A DNA stretch of 47,279 nucleotides from Chitinophagaceae bacterium (lineage in GTDB: Bacteria > Bacteroidota > Bacteroidia > Cytophagales > JASGCU01), in the NCBI GenBank assembly GCA_030053935.1, contig JASGCU010000008.1, forward strand, positions 3,667 through 50,945. Reading direction: 5' to 3'. The notes beneath the pieces were generated by a model that searched no databases, was not told the DNA's origin, and saw nothing but the letters and a program-made list of their open reading frames with translations. Position numbers and translations under genes: made by a program. Below, one piece after another: positions 42,930-47,279 of the stretch. Position 1 is the first letter of the stretch. Every line of letters begins with the position of its first letter.

Positions 42930-43395
42930 ATGGGTAGAACGTTAATAAATTTTGATTGGGGATGAAAAAGATGCTCAGAGATAAAGCAAATTTTGATATA
43001 CTAGAGGTTTTTTTAAGTGAATTATTGGAAATAGATATTACTATAGAAAATATCATAGAGAGAGGGCAATAAAGACAGCAAGGATAGTAAATATAATAAG
43101 GTAGATATTTTAGCAAAATCAACGAATGAGGAGCTTATTTTGATAGAATTGCAGCACAATTATGAGAATGACTATTTTCAAAGAATGATTTATGGAGTTT
43201 CTCAGTTAATAACGAGTTATATACATAATGGAGATACATATAGTAAGATTAAAAAAGCATATTCTATAAATATTATTTATTTTGATTTGGGCAATGGAAG
43301 TGATTATATTTATGAATATAAAGGAGATTTTATAGGGATGCATAAAAAAGACATTCTCTTAGCAACTTCTAAACAAAAACAAGATTATAAAATAG
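42930..43395 (+). pseudogene. Broken Rpn-family recombination-promoting nuclease
   Basis: Three consecutive frames together read as an Rpn (PD-(D/E)XK transposase-like nuclease) protein. MGRTLINFDW from 42930 stops at 42963. MKKMLRDKANFDILEVFLSE from 42962 stops at 43070. Then a third frame, open from about 43068, carries VDILAKSTNEELILIELQHN (the nuclease core) and later DYFQRMIYGVSQLITSYIHN, KAYSINIIYFDLG and MHKKDILLATSKQKQ. Two frameshifts are therefore needed. The C-terminal third of the usual ~290-residue protein is missing, because the frame runs into the nucleoside phosphorylase start. Rpn proteins are nucleases linked to recombination and phage defence. This copy is dead. Confidence 0.78.
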
Positions 43396-44259
43396 ATGCA
43401 AATAAAAAATACAGATCTTATATTAAATGCGGATGGGAGTATCTATCATTTACATCTCTTATCAGAGAATATAGCACGACTTATTTTGGTAGTAGGAGAT
43501 CCCAATAGGGTTTCGCAAATAAGTAAATACTTTGATAGGATAGAATTTCGAATGCAGAACCGAGAATTTATAACCCATACTGGGTATATAGGTAAAAAAA
43601 AAATAACCGCGCTCAGCTCAGGGATAGGAACAGATAATGTAGAAATAGTATTAAACGAATTAGATGCTTTAGTGAATATTGATCTATCTTCGGGTAATAT
43701 AAAAGCAGAAAAAACAACACTAGAAATTATCCGTATAGGGACATCAGGGGGTTTACAAAAAGATATTCCCGTAGAAAGTTTTTTAGTATCAGAATATGCT
43801 ATTGGTTTAGACACACTTGGCTTTTTTTATGATATACCTCAAATGGATTTTGAAAAACGATGGGCTGAGGATATGCGAGAAAAATTAGAAATTGGTTTTG
43901 TTCCATATATCGTAAAAGGAGATGATTCCTTTTTTAAAAAAATTTCTTCGTACTGCATACAAGGGAATACTATTACAGTACCTGGATTTTATAATCCTCA
44001 GGGGAGAGTTTTAAGAATACATAATAGATTTTCACACCTTGTCCCTTTTTTAGAAAAATACACTTTTGAAAATAAAAGAATGACCAATTTGGAAATGGAA
44101 ACAGCAGGTTATTACGGTATGAGTAGAATGATGGGACATAAAGCAATCAGCGTTAATGCTATCTTAGCAAATAGAGTATCAGATACATTTTCCAAAAATC
44201 CAGAAAAAACTATTGATACCCTTATACAAAAAACATTAGAGGTAATATCCACAGAATAA
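43396..44259 (+). CDS. Nucleoside phosphorylase, uridine phosphorylase family
   Basis: 287 residues. The N-terminus (NTDLILNADGSIYHLHLL) and GDPNRV (34-39) are typical of the family. RIGTSGGL at 113-120 is the phosphate-binding signature, and NLEMETAGYYG near residue 235 carries the ribose-binding Glu. It cleaves a nucleoside with phosphate to base and ribose-1-phosphate; uridine is the likely substrate, but purine use is not excluded. The start is directly at the end of the Rpn remnant, so its promoter must lie inside that remnant. 12 bp before the next gene. Confidence 0.88.
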   Translation: MQIKNTDLILNADGSIYHLHLLSENIARLILVVGDPNRVSQISKYFDRIEFRMQNREFITHTGYIGKKKITALSSGIGTDNVEIVLNELDALVNIDLSSGNIKAEKTTLEIIRIGTSGGLQKDIPVESFLVSEYAIGLDTLGFFYDIPQMDFEKRWAEDMREKLEIGFVPYIVKGDDSFFKKISSYCIQGNTITVPGFYNPQGRVLRIHNRFSHLVPFLEKYTFENKRMTNLEMETAGYYGMSRMMGHKAISVNAILANRVSDTFSKNPEKTIDTLIQKTLEVISTE

Positions 44260-44271
44260 AATTATAATGAT

Positions 44272-46971
44272 ATGAGAAGACGGAATATATCTATGGTTTT
44301 TATAGGAATAATATTTATTGTTGCAGGCGGAACATGGTATTATTGTAATCAAAATAATACTCAAAATGAATGGGATTTTGTTCCTAAAAATGCTTTTGTA
44401 GCGTATAAAAAACAAAATACACCAGCAGAATCAAGCATGCTATCTGATATACTGTCCGATACCTCGCTTAACAAAACCACATCCGAAAATAATATTCATT
44501 TTCTAAAAACGATTTATTCTTTTTTTGTAGACATTCCCGTTCTTATATCTTTCCATTATAATAATGATATTCTGTTTGATATAATGATTGTTTTTTCTGT
44601 TTCTCAGAAAGAGAGCGAAAAAAAAATATCTACTTTTTTGCAGGCGATCAAACAAAAAAAAGTTATCTCCCCCCATGAAAGAAAATTTCGAACTTACATT
44701 ATTAAAGAAATACAAGGAAGAGATAAGAACCATCCTTTTTTTTATAGTTATAAAGACGGTTTTTTTATAGGAAGTTTTGAATCATATTTAGTAGAAGAAG
44801 CACTTATTGTACATGAAAAAAAAGAGAGGTATATATATTCGCTTTCTCATAGTCCCTTACCCCCTGAGGACTATGTAATTATTAATACAAAAGAATTGCA
44901 AAATATATTTTCACATATATCTTTGAAAGACGAAAAAAAAATAGGTTTTACCCATCTATTTGAGCATCATATCCTATTGGAAAAAATGGAACATAATTCT
45001 CTTTTTACGGGATATATGTTTTTTGAAAAAGAAAATTATGCTCATTGGAACGGATTTAAAAATAATGTATCCACCCCACTTACCCTTCAAAAACTTATAC
45101 CACAGAGAAGTACCTCATTTCTTATTTTTAACTTTACATCAGGTGAACAATGGGGAATGCAAATGGAAGAATTTTGGAAAAATACTGCTCCTGATATACT
45201 TAAGAAACAAAAAGAATTAGAAGCACTTTATAAAATAGATTTAGAAGATATCCATAAAGAAATACAACATCAAGTGGCATTCATCTCTTTTTCTTCCAAT
45301 AATTCAACAACAACCCCCCTCGGACTTATTATAGAAGCAAAAAATAATTTCTTTTTCTCCAATAGTTTTGATAAGTTTAAAACTACTGATGAAGAACTTT
45401 ATCGGAACTTCACTCTCAAAAAAATAGAAGTAGCAGAACTCCCCGCCTTGTTATTCGGAGAAAAATTGAAAGGATTCCCTACCCTTCACTATACCTATTA
45501 CGATAATTATCTACTGGCGGCTAATAATATACTCACTCTCAAAGTAATGATAGAGGACATATCACAAGATAGAACCTTCAGCAACACTTACTCTTCCCAA
45601 AATATGCTCCCAAAAAATCTTGCTTCCGCAAATGTCCATTATTTTGTCAATATACCCCAAATATATGGAGAAATAAAAAACAAAATACAACAAAAATGGA
45701 AACAAAAATTCGATGCATTGTTTTCTCTTTTCTTTCAAAATACCGAAGCAATGTCTTTGCAAATGGATAATATTCAAGAAAAAAGTTACACAGTGCTTTC
45801 TCTTTTCTCAAAAGATACTGTAAAAAAAGAAGGAACAACAGACGCTACAGATACCTTTCAAATTCACTTTTCTGCTCCTCTCATAACTGCACCTACTCCC
45901 TTTCAAAGTACCGATGGAAGCATAGAATTTTTGACACAAGATTCTACATACATACTCCATAGCATATCAGATAATTATCAGGTGCTGTGGCAAGATTCTC
46001 TGGATAGTGAGGTAACAAGCCCTTTTTTTGAAGTAAATCATTTGCCCAATGAAAAAAAACAGTATGCTTTTACTACTCATAAATATATATATATCATAGA
46101 AAAAAACGGAACCTTTGTGCCACCATTCCCTATAAACGTTTCATATAACAACGATATAGAATATTTTCAGGTGATACAAAAAGATGCAGAATACCAATAT
46201 ATAGTGGTAGATAAAAGCGGATTAATTTTTTGCATCACACGAGATGGAAAAAATCAGCAAGATTGGACACCGCAAAAACTCCCTTATAAAATGAGTGCTG
46301 CTCCCGCAGGAGTTTTTGTAGAAAACAACCTCTATTTAGTCGCTACCACTATCACAGGGGAAATCCATATTTTGAACCAAAATAAAATAAAAATAAAAGG
46401 ATTCCCGATTTTTCTCAACACCACCATATCAAATCCTATTCATATCACAGATGGACAAAATGCAAGTAACACTTTTTTCTCTCTGCTAACAGATAACGGC
46501 ATACTCGTATCTGCAAATATGGAAGGAAAGATAGCATATCACAAAAATTTTTATAGAGGAACAAAACAGAATCGTTTTCAAACCATCACTGATAAAGTAA
46601 ATAATACTCTTCTGTATGCGAAAATAGAAAAAGACAATGTGACCCTTTTAGACCAACAAGAAAAAGCGGTTTTTGAAGCAAAACTACCCTTCTCTCAGGG
46701 TAATAATATGCATATTCGCTATTTCCATTTCCATACAGATATGGGTTTTCTAACCCTCAAAAACAAAGAAGAGAATATATCATATCTTATTCATCAAAAT
46801 ACAGGACTATTTTATAAATATGCTATTGAATCAAACACCGATATAGAGATTTTTGCTCAAAATAATGATGAATACATGGAATATTTTATGATATATGCAA
46901 AGGGAAGAGATGTGATTCTTCAAAAAATTCATCTCAAGGACTTTAGCAAAGACATTATAAAAAAGGAATAA
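44272..46971 (+). CDS. Large membrane-anchored protein with C-terminal propeller-like half
   Basis: 899 residues, unknown. One N-terminal membrane helix (ISMVFIGIIFIVAGGTWYYC, 6-25), then a long domain to about 530 with DUF3352-like character (substrate-free, secreted, alternating alpha/beta). A second half follows with repeats such as QYAFTTHKYIYIIEKNGTFV followed by PPFPI, and LVATTITGEIHILNQNKIKI followed by KGFPI. The Asn/Gly-x-hydrophobic-x-x-FPI pattern resembles the blades of PQQ- or WD-like beta-propellers. Probably faces the periplasm. No catalytic motif is visible. 12 bp after the phosphorylase gene, so probably co-transcribed. Confidence 0.72.
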   Translation: MRRRNISMVFIGIIFIVAGGTWYYCNQNNTQNEWDFVPKNAFVAYKKQNTPAESSMLSDILSDTSLNKTTSENNIHFLKTIYSFFVDIPVLISFHYNNDILFDIMIVFSVSQKESEKKISTFLQAIKQKKVISPHERKFRTYIIKEIQGRDKNHPFFYSYKDGFFIGSFESYLVEEALIVHEKKERYIYSLSHSPLPPEDYVIINTKELQNIFSHISLKDEKKIGFTHLFEHHILLEKMEHNSLFTGYMFFEKENYAHWNGFKNNVSTPLTLQKLIPQRSTSFLIFNFTSGEQWGMQMEEFWKNTAPDILKKQKELEALYKIDLEDIHKEIQHQVAFISFSSNNSTTTPLGLIIEAKNNFFFSNSFDKFKTTDEELYRNFTLKKIEVAELPALLFGEKLKGFPTLHYTYYDNYLLAANNILTLKVMIEDISQDRTFSNTYSSQNMLPKNLASANVHYFVNIPQIYGEIKNKIQQKWKQKFDALFSLFFQNTEAMSLQMDNIQEKSYTVLSLFSKDTVKKEGTTDATDTFQIHFSAPLITAPTPFQSTDGSIEFLTQDSTYILHSISDNYQVLWQDSLDSEVTSPFFEVNHLPNEKKQYAFTTHKYIYIIEKNGTFVPPFPINVSYNNDIEYFQVIQKDAEYQYIVVDKSGLIFCITRDGKNQQDWTPQKLPYKMSAAPAGVFVENNLYLVATTITGEIHILNQNKIKIKGFPIFLNTTISNPIHITDGQNASNTFFSLLTDNGILVSANMEGKIAYHKNFYRGTKQNRFQTITDKVNNTLLYAKIEKDNVTLLDQQEKAVFEAKLPFSQGNNMHIRYFHFHTDMGFLTLKNKEENISYLIHQNTGLFYKYAIESNTDIEIFAQNNDEYMEYFMIYAKGRDVILQKIHLKDFSKDIIKKE

Positions 46972-47072
46972 GATTACAAATCTGATAAACCACATTCTCC
47001 ATCAGTCAATAGAGTAAAAAAACATGCTGTAAAACGTGATTTTTTTATTTTATGTCCCAATGAGTAAAAAAT

Positions 47073-47102
47073 AGACATTATTTGCCAAATAATGTCTCCT
47101 TT
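47073..47102 (+). terminator. Terminator hairpin after the 899-residue gene
   Basis: AGACATTATTT (47073-47083) and AAATAATGTCT (47087-47097) form an 11-bp perfect stem with a 3-base loop, followed by CCTTTTTG. It lies 100 bp after the stop. Confidence 0.65.
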
Positions 47103-47117
47103 TTGAAAATGAATTCA

Positions 47118-47279
47118 AAAATATGAGGAAATTTTAAATTTGAATCTGTATTCGATTCGCTTTGAAGAGATTTTATAACTTTGGCAATATTTTTTTATTT
47201 GAGAGAATTTTTGTTTTATTTTTCAAAAAAAAAGATATTATGATAAAAAATTGCAAAAAAAAACAAAAAAAATGAAAAA
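47118..47279. repeat. D repeat, copy 2
   Basis: The core TTTGAATCTGTATTCGATTC then GCTTTGAAGAG matches the core of copy 1 at 38870-39009, and A-rich tails follow in both. The copy may continue past the right edge of the window. Confidence 0.45.

Larger units (their letters stand above)
46972..47279. other. 308-bp gene-free right edge
   Basis: It contains the terminator hairpin at 47073-47097 and the D repeat copy 2 from about 47118 to the edge. I see no gene in it. Confidence 0.55.

Noticed and set aside
1-47279. CRISPR array
   Set aside because: No series of identical 25-40 bp repeats with regular unique spacers was seen. The only tandem array (38795-38857) has 21-bp units with no spacers.

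Overview
The window reads as an AT-rich chromosomal segment of a member of the Bacteroidota. Supporting signs are a PorZ-like protein of the type IX secretion system with a C-terminal sorting domain, an RprY-like response regulator, a Na+-translocating NADH:quinone reductase (NQR), an Rpn-type nuclease remnant, DUF6428 and YugP family proteins of the kind found in this phylum, and a Bacteroidota-type -7 promoter box (TAnnTTTG) in front of the only tRNA. The tRNA gene does not encode its CCA end. I cannot name a genus.

Layout. 1-1671 is an accessory island. A TIR-domain gene broken by a one-base frameshift sits between two related palindromic elements that look like integron attC sites, and an IS1-family transposase fragment abuts the second element. 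1717-15122 is mostly minus-strand housekeeping: pdxJ / alpha-beta hydrolase / N-carbamoylputrescine amidase, a TonB-dependent receptor, an rluD-like gene with a lipoprotein, a TerB-like gene, a GNAT-yicC-nqrF run, a YugP-like zinc protease and a saccharopine dehydrogenase-like enzyme. 15336-24811 is plus strand: a TrkA-like K+ regulator, a TPR protein, nqrBCDE, a type II 3-hydroxyacyl-CoA dehydrogenase-like SDR, OsmC, a lipoprotein, rmlA-rmlC and holA. 25350-28432 holds tRNA-Thr(CGU), the serine deaminase beta subunit, fumC and a coiled-coil SPOR-like protein. 28498-29179 is a decayed DNA methyltransferase region. The nhaC gene and a 1-kb gene-poor stretch follow. 31803-36536 is manA-lipB-response regulator-porZ. 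36572-40808 is minus strand: nth, miaB, prs and a DUF6428 gene. 40809-46971 is an OmpA/TPR protein, a broken Rpn gene, a nucleoside phosphorylase and a large membrane-anchored protein with a probable propeller half.

How the genes may work together. NqrB-F would pump Na+ during NADH oxidation, NhaC could use or balance that gradient, and the TrkA-like protein would regulate K+ uptake. nqrA is not in the window, and nqrF is on the opposite strand 6.4 kb from nqrB. FumC, serine deaminase, saccharopine dehydrogenase and the HSD10-like SDR suggest amino-acid and acyl-CoA oxidation feeding the respiratory chain. RmlA, RmlC and ManA supply sugar precursors for surface polysaccharide, which in type IX organisms also anchors secreted proteins.

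Most unusual points: the TIR cassette with attC-like flanks; two dispersed MITE-like repeat families with constant lengths (134 bp and 94 bp); an RprY-like regulator beside porZ whose phospho-acceptor Asp is Gly; and the fact that the TIR, methyltransferase and Rpn accessory genes are all frameshifted while the core genes are intact.
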